Of a stretch of 32,843 nucleotides of DNA, positions 13,261 through 22,689 are shown piece by piece. This DNA comes from Bacillota bacterium (GTDB taxonomy: Bacteria > Bacillota > Clostridia > Clostridiales > Clostridiaceae), in contig JAJYBA010000002.1 of assembly GCA_021779235.1 (NCBI GenBank), forward strand, positions 1 to 32,843, given 5' to 3'. Under the pieces are notes generated by a model. That model made no database searches. It saw only the letters and a program-made list of their open reading frames with translations, and was not told the DNA's origin. How positions within the stretch are numbered: the first letter of the stretch is position 1; each line of letters begins with the position of its first letter. A program made the position numbers and the translations under genes.

Positions 13261-13394
13261 TAATAACCTCTCTCCCTTCTAACTTTCCCGACGACAGCAC
13301 CATATATTCTCTTACCTTTTTCTTTTCCATATCTGTTTTCGAACTTTCTCAACTGCCCTCTCTTAGCTCCGCCTTTATATAAATGTCCTACCAT
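13260..13394 (-). CDS. Small basic protein (GKRIYGAVVGKVRRERGY end)
   Basis: 44 residues, very basic, no hydrophobic segment. GGAKRGQLRKFENRYGKEKG followed by KRIYGAVVGKVRRE is a recurring short ORF type in archaeal and phage genomes, as I recall; function unknown. Probably nucleic-acid binding. Overlaps both neighbours as TAATG. Confidence 0.6.
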   Translation of the reverse strand: MVGHLYKGGAKRGQLRKFENRYGKEKGKRIYGAVVGKVRRERGY

Positions 13395-13915
13395 TATTTG
13401 ACCCCCATTAAATCCATTTTTGTTTGACGCATAAACATTTCAGCTTTCCTTTTTGTATCTTGCATAGCTTTTCTTTCACTCACTTCCTGCATTCTATTAA
13501 ATCTTTCTCTTTGCTTTCTTAATTTATCCTCGTCAAGAACTCTTTTTAACATTTCATTTCTTTCTAATCTTTTATCTTTATTGAATCGATTTATATAAGC
13601 TCTGTCTGATATTTCCTGTATTACTGGATTTAATTTAGGTCTATGTTCCTTATGCAATTCATTTATTGCTTTTATCTTATGAGATAAAGGAGCATCAGAA
13701 TCTATCACTTCTCTGGCTTTTTGCTTTTGATATTCTCTAGCTTCATCTATTTGTGCCTGATTAAAACTCTTTAATGAATACTTTTGATTCTGTTTTGATT
13801 CTAAAAAATCTAATCTCTTTTCTTCCTTATATTCCTGTCTCCTTCTTTCCATTGAAGCTGGAATATTAGAGAATACTCCTTTAATATATTTCTTTGTAAA
13901 AGGATTAGTTACCAT
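13394..13915 (-). CDS. Highly charged helical protein, possible virion or DNA-binding component
   Basis: 173 residues with a Lys/Arg/Glu-rich coiled-coil-like sequence throughout, without hydrophobic segments. It precedes three small basic proteins in the same operon and follows the membrane-protein cluster, so a structural or DNA-condensing role is conceivable. No family recognised. Confidence 0.65.
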   Translation of the reverse strand: MVTNPFTKKYIKGVFSNIPASMERRRQEYKEEKRLDFLESKQNQKYSLKSFNQAQIDEAREYQKQKAREVIDSDAPLSHKIKAINELHKEHRPKLNPVIQEISDRAYINRFNKDKRLERNEMLKRVLDEDKLRKQRERFNRMQEVSERKAMQDTKRKAEMFMRQTKMDLMGVK

Positions 13916-13921
13916 TAGGAA

Positions 13922-14449
13922 TTACCTCGTTAGGTATTCCCATATCTTATTTCTGTAAAGATAACCAACCACTACAAGCAATACTCCTATGGCTGACATA
14001 AAGTCTATTAGACTGAATATTGACCTTGACGCAGTATCTTTAACATAACTACCTGAATAGTAATTATAGTTTATCAATGAAGTATTTGTTGATTCTGGAA
14101 CTTGCCATAATGAAGAGTTCAAGAATGTTATTTGTCCATTGGTTAAATTGACTTTATAATCCGTATTAAGAACTGCTGCTGTTCCTGATTGATTAGTCAT
14201 AGTTAGTGATACTAGAGATAGATTACTTGTTGTTACTGGGGAGTAGGTAACTGTGAATACTTTACTTTCGTTGACTGAGAAATTAGAAGCAATACGAGCA
14301 GAAGCGAAATTAACTGATTCATTATATATTGGCTGTGAATTTATTGAAGGAGAGAGAGAATTATCATTTGCGACTATAAATGTAACTCCGATTATAGCAA
14401 CTAGAAATATTAGTATTATTGGTTTTAGTCCGTCTAATTTACTCGCCAT
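13922..14449 (-). CDS. Exported membrane-anchored protein
   Basis: 175 residues. A signal-like hydrophobic segment (9-27), an exported beta-sandwich-like domain with six or more N-x-S/T sequons, then a C-terminal transmembrane helix (about 144-164) and a short basic tail. The central VTYSPVTTSN...TDYKVNLTNGQITF layout resembles small surface domains of archaeal viruses. Probably displayed on the virion or cell surface. Confidence 0.7.
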   Translation of the reverse strand: MASKLDGLKPIILIFLVAIIGVTFIVANDNSLSPSINSQPIYNESVNFASARIASNFSVNESKVFTVTYSPVTTSNLSLVSLTMTNQSGTAAVLNTDYKVNLTNGQITFLNSSLWQVPESTNTSLINYNYYSGSYVKDTASRSIFSLIDFMSAIGVLLVVVGYLYRNKIWEYLTR

Positions 14450-14488
14450 GTTTCTTATAATATAGTTACCTTTATAAGTTCATGTTTT

Positions 14489-14767
14489 TTATCTGTTTCC
14501 AATTATTCTTCCATGTAACAAAGCTGCTACTATTGCGACTATTGCGGTTATGAAAGCTAATCCTGCGCTGCTTCCTGCTATGTAGTAAGTCACTACTGGG
14601 AAAAATACAACTGATAACCATAGTGTTGTTTTTATTCCTACTCTCTTTAATGAACAAAACATAAAGAATAAAGCTCCTAAAAGTAAAACGGTTAACGTTG
14701 GACTTCCTATAAGTTCACTAACTAATACACATCTTAAATCTAAAACATTACATAGCATATTACTCAT
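14489..14767 (-). CDS. Multi-pass membrane protein
   Basis: 92 residues from the ATG at 14767, which overlaps the preceding stop (ATGA) and has GAGG upstream; a longer frame begins inside the previous gene. Three hydrophobic segments at about 19-35, 43-60 and 65-85. Part of the exported and membrane cluster; function unknown. Confidence 0.65.
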   Translation of the reverse strand: MSNMLCNVLDLRCVLVSELIGSPTLTVLLLGALFFMFCSLKRVGIKTTLWLSVVFFPVVTYYIAGSSAGLAFITAIVAIVAALLHGRIIGNR

Positions 14768-15225
14768 GGGAGGCCTCTTACCCATTCGAGTACAGTAAAT
14801 ACATACAATAGACACATTGGGGACATTAGTAACAATGCTGCTATCAAACTAAATGAAGATAGATAAATGAATATTGCTACAAAGTCTCCAACTATAAGGC
14901 TTAGTGCTATTCCTGTGGCTGCGAATAATATTGAATCGTTAGTTAGTCCTAAGAATAAACTTTGTGCTGATATTCCACCTTGCGTAAGTCTAGAAATCAA
15001 TAATCCTAATGCCCCTATACTTGCTACACCTGCGATTAAAGCTGACGCATTACCGATTAATTGAGTGAACCAATTACTAAGATTAGACAGCGATGGATTC
15101 ATGACCATTGAGAATATTATACTTGTTGTTGAACATGAAGCCGTTGATGTGCATAATTGTCCTGTCATTACAAATAATAAATCGAACATTACCAAGATGC
15201 CTAAATATGTCTGTAGTCTTCCCAT
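14764..15225 (-). CDS. Multi-pass membrane protein with signal-like start
   Basis: 153 residues. Hydrophobic segments at about 7-25, 60-80, 95-118 and 122-148; a small exported loop near residues 26-55 contains cysteines (LCTSTASC). Located directly downstream of the spike-like gene and coupled to it (TAATG at 15225), so it may assemble with it. Confidence 0.65.
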   Translation of the reverse strand: MGRLQTYLGILVMFDLLFVMTGQLCTSTASCSTTSIIFSMVMNPSLSNLSNWFTQLIGNASALIAGVASIGALGLLISRLTQGGISAQSLFLGLTNDSILFAATGIALSLIVGDFVAIFIYLSSFSLIAALLLMSPMCLLYVFTVLEWVRGLP

Positions 15226-17630
15226 TATGTTATTACCTCTTTTATTGCGATTAAGCTAAATACACTTGCTAATATAGCTATTGCATATTGACTTGCATAT
15301 TGAGATATATTATATAATGGAGAGTTTGGACTGCTTATTAGACTTGGAATTGATAGCCATCCAACATAAGAGAATATCCAAACTATAAATACACCTGTCC
15401 ATATTTTTGATTCTGTTGTGTCTGTTATCTCTAATTTACTTAATCCACCTATTGAACCCATTAAGACTAAGAGCATAAATATTATTCTGAAATAATCATA
15501 CTTGAATCCATATTGATTCCAGCTTGTCATCAGAGTATATAATGAATAAGTGCCTACATAATAATTTGAGACTAACCATGTATGCGTATAAGTATAAGAT
15601 TCTGTTGGAGTTTGTACTATATATGTTCCTGATAGAAATGAATTGTTTAATGTGTTTATACTTATAGAAATATATCCATTTGTTCCATTTACATAACCTA
15701 ACTGTTGACCTGTTGAGTTTGTTATATTCTCTGATATTGAAATAATATTTAATCCTGTCACATTGAATCCGAATGTATAAATTGTATTATTCGACAATGA
15801 AGAATTATAAGGAGTTATATCTATTGATAGATTATTTCCTATTGTAGAACCATTCACTACTTGTGTACTTGCACTCTGTGAACCCATATATACATTATAG
15901 TTTTGATTGGTATTAGGAATCAATGAGAAAGTGTTTGTTGTATATCCAGATTTTGAGAATATGAAATTGTATGATGCTGTAGGGTCTACGAATATTGCGA
16001 ATAAACCTGAACTATCACTTGTTCCTTGTCCAATACTTATTGTATTCCCATTTAATATTCTTGTTACTACTGCATTTACTCCGCTTAAAACTCCTCCTGC
16101 TCCTGTTAAAGTTACGAATCTTGCATAAACTCCTAACATTGTTGGCAATAAATATAATGTTTGATATGTAGTTGAATTTGTTAGTACCGTTGATATTAAA
16201 TTATAATTTCTTGTTATACTATATGAATTTCCATAAGTTATTGTTCCGTTAATATAAAGAGTAGGCCAAGTTGGAGTGAAGCAAAAGCTATATGAAGTAT
16301 TCTCTGCAGCACTTGAATAACTTAAAGTCTTTATTTGTGAACCTGAACCTAACCAATAATTAAAGTTTCCAACTAATGTAGATGTAACATAAGGAGATAA
16401 GGTTGTTTCATTTTTGAAAGTAAAATTAAGATAATTATTATTTCCAGAAGTACAATAAGCTAAAGATATTGAATTTACACTTTGATTTAAATTGCTCGTC
16501 ATTCTTTGTGCTGAGTCTTGATAAGCCCAATTAAAATATACTGGATTCACACCAACTGGAAGGTCAGTAGTATAATTTAAGGCATATTTACTATTACCCA
16601 TACTAATTAATGAAGGAATATAAGTCATTCCATTTAATGTAAAATTATAATTTGTTGGAGCTACTGATTCGTTCCATATTTCTAAAGAATAAGTTTGATT
16701 TTGTGTTTCATATAATCCTTGAGAATTATAAATTGCTCTATCTATCCAAAATGTGCTTTGATTTGATACTATGTTTCCTGACGCATCTTGTGCAGTTGCA
16801 TTTATTGATTGTAATCCAAAAATATTAGGAACTATAACAGTAGTCATAGAATTACAAGATGCTGGTGTAGAAGTTATATTCCAAGAAGAAGTAAAAGAAC
16901 AAGTTGCAGAAGCATTCAATGGAATAGTAGTTAAATTTAAATTTATAACATCAATACTAGAATTTAAAGAATTGATATGACTTCCATTTAATATATTTAA
17001 GCTTATTGCTGATACATTTGGACTAGTAGGAACTATATTAGATACAAATACTCCTCCTGCTGTTGAAATATATGCTTCAGTCATATTATAGCCTATATCT
17101 TCTGTAAAGCTTGGTTGTCCGCTACATCCTTGTTGCATTGTATGTGTGACTACTGCATACCATTGTCCATTACCTCCTGCTGGAACTGAAACACCTGCTA
17201 TTGCTAAAGAATTATAACTTAATGTTGAAGTAGTTGAACCACAAGAATAAGGAATTGTTTGAGTTGCGTTCATTATTGGGTAATTGTTACAAGTGCCTGC
17301 AGAATTACATACATAGAGAGATATAGCTCCAATGTATCCACCACCGCCTGTTGTTAAAGTATAAAGATTAGGATGAATTGCTATATAAGAGACTGCATTC
17401 GTAGAATTTCTAGAAGTCCAATTTAAAGCTCCATTACTTGCACTTCCATAACTAGAAGTATAGTGTGAAGCTAAAGCAGAATTGCTAACAGAGCCATCTA
17501 AAAAAGTAGCTCCAAAACTTTTATTATTCCAATAATTATAGTCCCCTATTGGTTGTAAAGCACTTACAGAATAAACTAAACTAAATACTAAAATAAAAGC
17601 TAATGGAATCAATAATATTTTATATCTCAT
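15225..17630 (-). CDS. Large exported spike-like protein with C-terminal membrane anchor
   Basis: 801 residues from the ATG at 17630, chosen because it begins a textbook signal peptide (MRYKILLIPLAFILVFSLVY) and overlaps the previous stop by ATGA; an upstream frame is a shadow. The exterior is Ser/Thr/Asn-rich, full of sequons, with several Ig-like beta-sandwich repeats (an Ig-like stretch near residue 280-420, a carboxypeptidase-regulatory-like segment near 540-600). Three transmembrane helices close the protein (about 712-730, 745-765, 780-798). This is the layout of archaeal-virus adhesins and membrane-fusion or attachment proteins. Confidence 0.75.
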   Translation of the reverse strand: MRYKILLIPLAFILVFSLVYSVSALQPIGDYNYWNNKSFGATFLDGSVSNSALASHYTSSYGSASNGALNWTSRNSTNAVSYIAIHPNLYTLTTGGGGYIGAISLYVCNSAGTCNNYPIMNATQTIPYSCGSTTSTLSYNSLAIAGVSVPAGGNGQWYAVVTHTMQQGCSGQPSFTEDIGYNMTEAYISTAGGVFVSNIVPTSPNVSAISLNILNGSHINSLNSSIDVINLNLTTIPLNASATCSFTSSWNITSTPASCNSMTTVIVPNIFGLQSINATAQDASGNIVSNQSTFWIDRAIYNSQGLYETQNQTYSLEIWNESVAPTNYNFTLNGMTYIPSLISMGNSKYALNYTTDLPVGVNPVYFNWAYQDSAQRMTSNLNQSVNSISLAYCTSGNNNYLNFTFKNETTLSPYVTSTLVGNFNYWLGSGSQIKTLSYSSAAENTSYSFCFTPTWPTLYINGTITYGNSYSITRNYNLISTVLTNSTTYQTLYLLPTMLGVYARFVTLTGAGGVLSGVNAVVTRILNGNTISIGQGTSDSSGLFAIFVDPTASYNFIFSKSGYTTNTFSLIPNTNQNYNVYMGSQSASTQVVNGSTIGNNLSIDITPYNSSLSNNTIYTFGFNVTGLNIISISENITNSTGQQLGYVNGTNGYISISINTLNNSFLSGTYIVQTPTESYTYTHTWLVSNYYVGTYSLYTLMTSWNQYGFKYDYFRIIFMLLVLMGSIGGLSKLEITDTTESKIWTGVFIVWIFSYVGWLSIPSLISSPNSPLYNISQYASQYAIAILASVFSLIAIKEVIT

Positions 17631-17908
17631 TTGAACCATCCCCATAATGCTAATAGAATCAATCCGCCTACAAAAGCCAACATATCCCAATTAAGAGCAT
17701 AGCAACCAGTTGAATAATTAGTGTGGTCGTTTGCTGATAAATTACTCCAATTAGCCTGATTAAAATTAGGTGTGTTAGGACAATTCATTGCTGCTCTTGG
17801 TGTGTCAGTTAAATCTTTCATTGGTTGTATTAAAGAAAACAATATTATTATTACTATATACAATACTGGAGATAGGAATATCTTTTTTACTATGTCTGGA
17901 ACTGCCAT
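17627..17908 (-). CDS. Small membrane protein with exterior loop
   Basis: 93 residues. Transmembrane segments at about 13-29 and 75-92; the loop between has cysteines and N-x-S/T sequons and is probably exterior. It ends at GWFK overlapping the spike start (ATGA) and starts within the stop of the 1019-residue gene (TAATG), so it is tightly coupled to both. Confidence 0.65.
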   Translation of the reverse strand: MAVPDIVKKIFLSPVLYIVIIILFSLIQPMKDLTDTPRAAMNCPNTPNFNQANWSNLSANDHTNYSTGCYALNWDMLAFVGGLILLALWGWFK

Positions 17909-20900
17909 TAGAATATACTCCTTATAGGTTTCGCTCCTGCACGTTTAAATGGGCTTTCTATTTTCTTAAATGATTTGTTTCCAGATTTAAGTCTAGCTTC
18001 TTGTATTTGACTTATTTCACTCTTTGTTGATAAAGCATTCTTTTGAACTAATACTTTTGCTCCATATTGTTTAGAAGGTCTGAATTTAGGAGTCAATAAA
18101 TTAAATGCTGCTCTCTCTCTTGTTGAACTTATTGTCCTTTCTCCTCTTGTTTTTATTAATGTTACTGAACGAGTTAAATCTGTGAATGCTTTTTCTTCTC
18201 CTGCTCCTAATGCTTCTTCTGGAGTTTTATAAGATATATTTGATATTCTTACGAATTTACCTTTTTCTTTAACCAATGGGGCGAAGCCAGTAGATATTCT
18301 TTTACTAAATTCTTTTCTAGGCTTATGCTTTGAGAATTGTTCTTCCGAAGTCTTAGGTATTTTAGTTATTGTTGGTTCTGGATTTCTTATTCTTAAATTA
18401 GTTCTTAACTCTGTTTTTTGTTGTGTCTTTAAATCTAATTTATTCTGTTGAACTTGTTGAAGATTAAACCCTTGAACTTGTTGTGTCTTTAAATCTAATT
18501 TATTCTGTTGAACTTGTTGAAGATTAAACCCTTGAACTTGTTGTGTCTTTTGAGTTTGTTCAATCTTAGGTCTTACTGCCTCTATATTCTTCCTTCCTGT
18601 TTCTGTAAGGTTTTTAAATTCTGAAGTTACTTTTACATTTAGATTTGGTTTTATTCCTAAATTAGAAGCTCTACCTGATGCAATATTTACTTTAACACTT
18701 GGAGCATTAAGTGTAGGCTCTACAACTCTACCTATTTTACTAGGTAATCTTGAAACAGTTTCACTTGTTCTTTCGTAAGTTCCTTTTCCAGCATATAGGC
18801 TTATAGGAGCTACACTTTTACTTCCTAAATAGATTGGAAACTCTTTAACTCTTGGCTTGACTACTTTTTCTGGAGCTTTTGTTAATGCTCTGACTATTGT
18901 TCCTGTTAGAGGATGAGCTTGTATTTTAGCCTTTAATCCTAATATTGAATCTGGAGCTTTTAGTTTAGTTGTAACTGGTCTAGCATTTTCCGCATTAACT
19001 TTATTTATGTTTTTCTCTAATTGTTTTACTGATAAACCGCCCTCTCTTTTTCTAACTGCTTTAACTACTTCACTTGGTTCAACTCTACTGACAGAACGCC
19101 CGAAAGATTGGCTTCTTTGTTCTACTGTTTGTCTTGAAGTTATACCTTTTTCTAAATTCGCTCTTTCTATATTACCATTTATTCTTATTTGTCCATTTCT
19201 TATTTCTAATTCTCCTCTGCCTAGAATATTCTTTAATTGCTGTGACACTCTTAATCTTTCTAATAATGTGGCTGTTGAAGTTGTCGTTGTTATCCCTTGC
19301 GTAGCTGCTTTGAACTCTTTATCTGTAAAAGGTTCTAATCCATTTAATCTCCTATCTATATTTATTGTATTCTTTAACTCATTTAATCCAACTGAAAGAC
19401 CTTTATCAAATTTTGCTTGTAGATTTCTTATTAAAGTGCTTTCTTGTCTTGACAATTCTTTTTCTGCATATATTTTTGCTAATGATTCAGTTGCAGATAA
19501 CCCTCTTAATTGTGTTCCTCTAGAACCTATTTGTTTGCCTTGTTCTAATATTTCTACTGCTCTACCTAAATCAGTTTTACTATCAAATACAAAGTTTTTA
19601 GTATATGCTTTATATCCTTCTGATGTAGCTTGTTCTACTCCTCTTCCAATTATCTTGCCTTCTCCAGCCTTCTCAAAACCATATATTTGAACTGCACCTT
19701 TTACGGCATTAGGCAAAGCATTTTCTGTTCCTAATTTTCTATTTACAAAAGTAACGAATGAACGCCCATCTTTTAATTTAATTACGCTAATAGTTCCATC
19801 GCTTACTACTGCTCTGGCCTGTGAAACAGTTATACCGTTATTTTCTGCTACTTGTCTTGTAATCCTTGCTAATTCATTTGGAGTAACATAAGTCGATACA
19901 CTTTCAGGTTCTATACTTCTTGCTGCCTCTCTTATTCCTGCTTTTGTTTCCACTCCGCCTTTTTCAAAACCTTTCCCAACTAAAGCTAAGGCTAATATAG
20001 TTCCTGCGTCGGCTATTGCTTGTGGATTTCCACTTGCAGCATCTAGTAAAGTCTTAGGAGCAGATTCCAAAAATTGAACAGTGGAACTTAATGGGTGTGT
20101 TAATTGTGAAGCCACACTGCTAGGTAATCTTATTATATTTTCAGCAACTCTTCTTCCTACTTGTTCAATAAAAGGTAACTTTGCATAATCTGCACTTGTC
20201 TTATCTATAAGTGCATTATATAATTCTATTTCTCTATTAAGTCCTTGAACTTGAGATGGATTATTAGGATTTAAATTATTTCTTAAATCTTCTATTCTTT
20301 TACCCTGACTATATATCGCAGCTTCTTGTGGATTAGATTTTTTTAATGCTTGATTTTCTAAATCTGCTGCTATTGTTGATAAAGCACTTTGTTGTCCCTT
20401 TGTTAATAGGCTTCTTCCTCCAGATAGGAATGTTGATTGGTCTTCTATATTTTGTAATCCTGAAATTAAATCATTATTAAAATCATTAAGGGAATATGCG
20501 TGTTCTGGAGCTTTGAAATTCATTACAGTCGTATCTAATGGATAATTTAATTGTGCTCCTATATCTTTTAATCCAGATATACCGCTTTGCTCTAATATTG
20601 CCTGACCACTACTTTGTAATTGAGGAGTTCCGCCTAATGCTGTGGAAGATGTTGCAGTTGATTGACCGCTTATTATTTCTCCTATTGTTAATTGAGGAGT
20701 TCCGCCTAATGCTGTGGAAGATGTTGCAGTTGATTGACCTGTTCCTTCGCCTTGTAATGGGGGTGTTCCACCTAATGTTGTAGATGTTATTGGACTAGAT
20801 ACTGAATGCCCTCCTCCACCACCACTCAAAGGCTGAGTTCCACCTATTACTGAAGACTGATTTGGAATAGACATAGGGCTACTGCCTCCTTGTAATGGGG

Positions 20901-20967
20901 GTGTTCCACCTATTACTGAAGATTGTGTAGGTGTTGAAACTGCACTCGTTGAAGTGCTAGGAGCCAA
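17908..20967 (-). CDS. Large repeat-bearing virion-like protein
   Basis: 1019 residues, not recognised. The N-terminus (1-130) is a low-complexity tail with repeats of GGTPPL/GGTPQL type. One hydrophobic stretch near 340 (GTILALALVG). The middle is alpha/beta; the final third is highly basic and carries a perfect 20-residue tandem repeat at 810-849 (QVQGFNLQQVQQNKLDL core). Start is TTG at 20967, one base after the stop of a small upstream ORF; an internal ATG near residue 32 is the alternative. Its size, basic tail and position beside the spike suggest an internal or tail-like structural protein. Confidence 0.65.
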   Translation of the reverse strand: MAPSTSTSAVSTPTQSSVIGGTPPLQGGSSPMSIPNQSSVIGGTQPLSGGGGGHSVSSPITSTTLGGTPPLQGEGTGQSTATSSTALGGTPQLTIGEIISGQSTATSSTALGGTPQLQSSGQAILEQSGISGLKDIGAQLNYPLDTTVMNFKAPEHAYSLNDFNNDLISGLQNIEDQSTFLSGGRSLLTKGQQSALSTIAADLENQALKKSNPQEAAIYSQGKRIEDLRNNLNPNNPSQVQGLNREIELYNALIDKTSADYAKLPFIEQVGRRVAENIIRLPSSVASQLTHPLSSTVQFLESAPKTLLDAASGNPQAIADAGTILALALVGKGFEKGGVETKAGIREAARSIEPESVSTYVTPNELARITRQVAENNGITVSQARAVVSDGTISVIKLKDGRSFVTFVNRKLGTENALPNAVKGAVQIYGFEKAGEGKIIGRGVEQATSEGYKAYTKNFVFDSKTDLGRAVEILEQGKQIGSRGTQLRGLSATESLAKIYAEKELSRQESTLIRNLQAKFDKGLSVGLNELKNTINIDRRLNGLEPFTDKEFKAATQGITTTTSTATLLERLRVSQQLKNILGRGELEIRNGQIRINGNIERANLEKGITSRQTVEQRSQSFGRSVSRVEPSEVVKAVRKREGGLSVKQLEKNINKVNAENARPVTTKLKAPDSILGLKAKIQAHPLTGTIVRALTKAPEKVVKPRVKEFPIYLGSKSVAPISLYAGKGTYERTSETVSRLPSKIGRVVEPTLNAPSVKVNIASGRASNLGIKPNLNVKVTSEFKNLTETGRKNIEAVRPKIEQTQKTQQVQGFNLQQVQQNKLDLKTQQVQGFNLQQVQQNKLDLKTQQKTELRTNLRIRNPEPTITKIPKTSEEQFSKHKPRKEFSKRISTGFAPLVKEKGKFVRISNISYKTPEEALGAGEEKAFTDLTRSVTLIKTRGERTISSTRERAAFNLLTPKFRPSKQYGAKVLVQKNALSTKSEISQIQEARLKSGNKSFKKIESPFKRAGAKPIRSIF
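18421..18540. repeat. Perfect 60-bp tandem duplication
   Basis: 18421-18480 and 18481-18540 are identical base for base, in frame, encoding two 20-residue glutamine-rich repeats in the 1019-residue protein. No silent changes have accumulated, so it is very young or kept identical. Confidence 0.95.
20617..20739. repeat. 51-bp direct repeats (20617-20667 and 20689-20739)
   Basis: Identical 51-base stretches 72 bases apart encoding the GGTPQL/QSTATSSTAL repeat. Further, looser copies of GGTPPLQGG extend to the N-terminus (about 20760-20930). Confidence 0.9.
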
Positions 20968-20968
20968 T

Positions 20969-21085
20969 TTATCTAAATAGGATTATTCCCCAATAAAATA
21001 AAACATTTAAAACTAAAAGAGAAATTGCCCTATTCCTCCATTTTCTTTCTTTATTTTTATTATGGGTTATTATCTGTATTTTCAT
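20969..21085 (-). CDS. Possible small one-TM protein
   Basis: 38 residues: basic start (MKIQIITHNKNKERKWRNRA), then a hydrophobic helix (about 20-36). Its stop lies one base before the TTG start of the large gene, so coupling is plausible. No clear Shine-Dalgarno. Expression is uncertain. Confidence 0.4.
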   Translation of the reverse strand: MKIQIITHNKNKERKWRNRAISLLVLNVLFYWGIILFR

Positions 21086-21115
21086 ATTTATTTTATGTGC
21101 TTAACCTTTAATAGT

Positions 21116-21352
21116 CTATGCCTTTTTAAATAAAGCTTCTTGTAACTTTTTTTCCTCATCTAATTCGTTCTTTTCTGATTTCATTAATTCATCTATTCTT
21201 ATATTAAATAGATTCATTATACGTTCAGCTATCTTTAAGCCTATAAGTTTATTTGATACTTTTGTTTTCCAGCGTTCAAGGAGAGTTCCATCAAAACCAT
21301 TAACATCAAGTCGAACTATCCTATCTGCGCTTTTATTTTCCTTCATTGCCAT
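21116..21352 (-). CDS. Small charged protein
   Basis: 78 residues, soluble, helical. The C-terminal half is rich in Glu and Lys; the middle VSNKLIGLKIAERIMNLF could be an amphipathic helix. Next to the AT-hook gene and 0.1 kb before the large protein. No family recognised. Confidence 0.6.
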   Translation of the reverse strand: MAMKENKSADRIVRLDVNGFDGTLLERWKTKVSNKLIGLKIAERIMNLFNIRIDELMKSEKNELDEEKKLQEALFKKA

Positions 21353-22114
21353 TTAATGCCCTGTTCCTTTCCAGAAGAGATAACCTATTACTACTATTGC
21401 TATAAAAATCCATATTGTTTTTCCAGATATTGCACTCTTCTTTTTTAGGCTTTCGTCTTGTTTAACAACTTCCTCGGCTCTTATTGCCTTTAGAAATTCC
21501 TCTTGTGCTTCCATTGCACGTCTTTCTATTCCCATTTCCCAATATATTCTGTTTCCTAATGGAACTAAAGACCATTCTGGCAATATACATAAGGGTATAG
21601 TGTCTTTCTTTATTTTTATTCTATGTATGCAGTCATGTCTTATGTGATATGTCTTCGCAAATGGATTCTTTTTTATATCATCTATCCTGAACATTCCTTC
21701 CTCGTCGTATTCACGATATAATGGTGTTGCTTCTCCATTTATTCTTAATAGCAATATAGCCACTGTGTTCGGTTTATCTACTTTCTTATTATTGAAGAAC
21801 TTTTCCCAAAATGTTTTATCTTTCTTCTCTGGCTTTATGTCTTTCACGTCTTCGATATTTATTTCCTCTTCATCTGTTAGTTCTACTTTCTCGGGAAAAT
21901 CAATTCCATCAGTTAATGGTAATTTTTTTTCTTCTTGCATCGGTTGCTCTATTATTTCCTGTTCTGGAACTTTTATTTCAGCTTTTTCTTTTTCAGGCTC
22001 TTGTGTTACTTGTTCTTCAATTTTCTGTTCTTCCTTCTTAGGTCTCCCACGTTTCTTCTTAACTTCTTTTACCTCATTCTCAATAGGCATATCCTTATTT
22101 TCTGTATCTACCAT
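21353..22114 (-). CDS. Membrane-anchored AT-hook protein
   Basis: 253 residues. Residues 16-27 read VKKKRGRPKKEE, a canonical AT-hook (RGRPK) for the minor groove of AT-rich DNA. A disordered Glu/Lys/Pro-rich region to about 110 follows, then a globular middle with a CIHRIKIKK strand, and a C-terminal transmembrane helix (KTIWIFIAIVVIGYLFW). The protein could tether AT-rich element DNA to a membrane or virion envelope. Low-complexity linker is consistent with a flexible tether. No known family recognised. Confidence 0.7.
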   Translation of the reverse strand: MVDTENKDMPIENEVKEVKKKRGRPKKEEQKIEEQVTQEPEKEKAEIKVPEQEIIEQPMQEEKKLPLTDGIDFPEKVELTDEEEINIEDVKDIKPEKKDKTFWEKFFNNKKVDKPNTVAILLLRINGEATPLYREYDEEGMFRIDDIKKNPFAKTYHIRHDCIHRIKIKKDTIPLCILPEWSLVPLGNRIYWEMGIERRAMEAQEEFLKAIRAEEVVKQDESLKKKSAISGKTIWIFIAIVVIGYLFWKGTGH

Positions 22115-22127
22115 ATTATACCTCCTT

Positions 22128-22550
22128 TCATTCTCCAGTATTCTCCTTCTGTGATTGACTATCGGACTTAACGTGCGTTCTCTTTACATTCCTATTTGAT
22201 GAAACTGGAAGGCGCATCATGAATCCTTCATTTGACATACCTGAATCAGTTATTACTCCTGCTCTTTTCTTAAAATATTCTGCAACTAAAGGAGCATTCC
22301 AAGCCAAAGCACGTTTATAACATTGTAAATAAAATCTTACAGAAAATAACGGTCTTCCTAGTTCTCCTTTTGTCAAATAGGTTACTCTTGTAGTATCATA
22401 TTTATTTATAGCATCATTGAATATTTTAAATTGATTTATCTTCTCTTCTGGCTGAGGAGAACCATAACCTTCTACTATATCTTGATTTATTTCTGCTCTC
22501 ATTTCTGCATCATCATAAGCTGCTTCTTCCTCGTCGTATTCCTCACTCAT
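22128..22550 (-). CDS. Hypothetical acidic-to-basic protein
   Basis: 140 residues: an acidic N-terminal tail (MSEEYDEEEAAYDDAEMRAE), an aromatic helical middle (VRFYLQCYKRALAWNAPLVA) and a polar C-terminal tail. No transmembrane segment. It lies next to the AT-hook protein and could be its partner. Confidence 0.65.
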   Translation of the reverse strand: MSEEYDEEEAAYDDAEMRAEINQDIVEGYGSPQPEEKINQFKIFNDAINKYDTTRVTYLTKGELGRPLFSVRFYLQCYKRALAWNAPLVAEYFKKRAGVITDSGMSNEGFMMRLPVSSNRNVKRTHVKSDSQSQKENTGE

Positions 22551-22689
22551 TTTCTCCTCCCTTTAGCATTTCGATTATAGGTTTGACCAATTCTTTTATA
22601 GGCTTCTTTGTTATTTTAGACCAAATCATAAGTATTATTGTAGTTATTATGGCTGCTGGAAGTATTACGCTTGAGAATATATCACTCAT
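22543..22689 (-). CDS. Small one-TM protein
   Basis: 48 residues. A transmembrane helix (IILMIWSK around 17-24 within 8-24) followed by a basic tail. The start overlaps the preceding gene as TGATG at 22689 and the stop overlaps the next gene start by 8 bases. Coupling on both sides supports it. Confidence 0.55.
   Translation of the reverse strand: MSDIFSSVILPAAIITTIILMIWSKITKKPIKELVKPIIEMLKGGENE

Noticed and set aside
19007..19690. 227-codon plus-strand ORF
   Set aside because: It is antisense to the 1019-residue gene, has Cys/Ser/Leu-rich shadow composition and no start context. Other plus-strand ORFs at 15907, 16771, 20538, 21765 and 24297 are likewise shadows.
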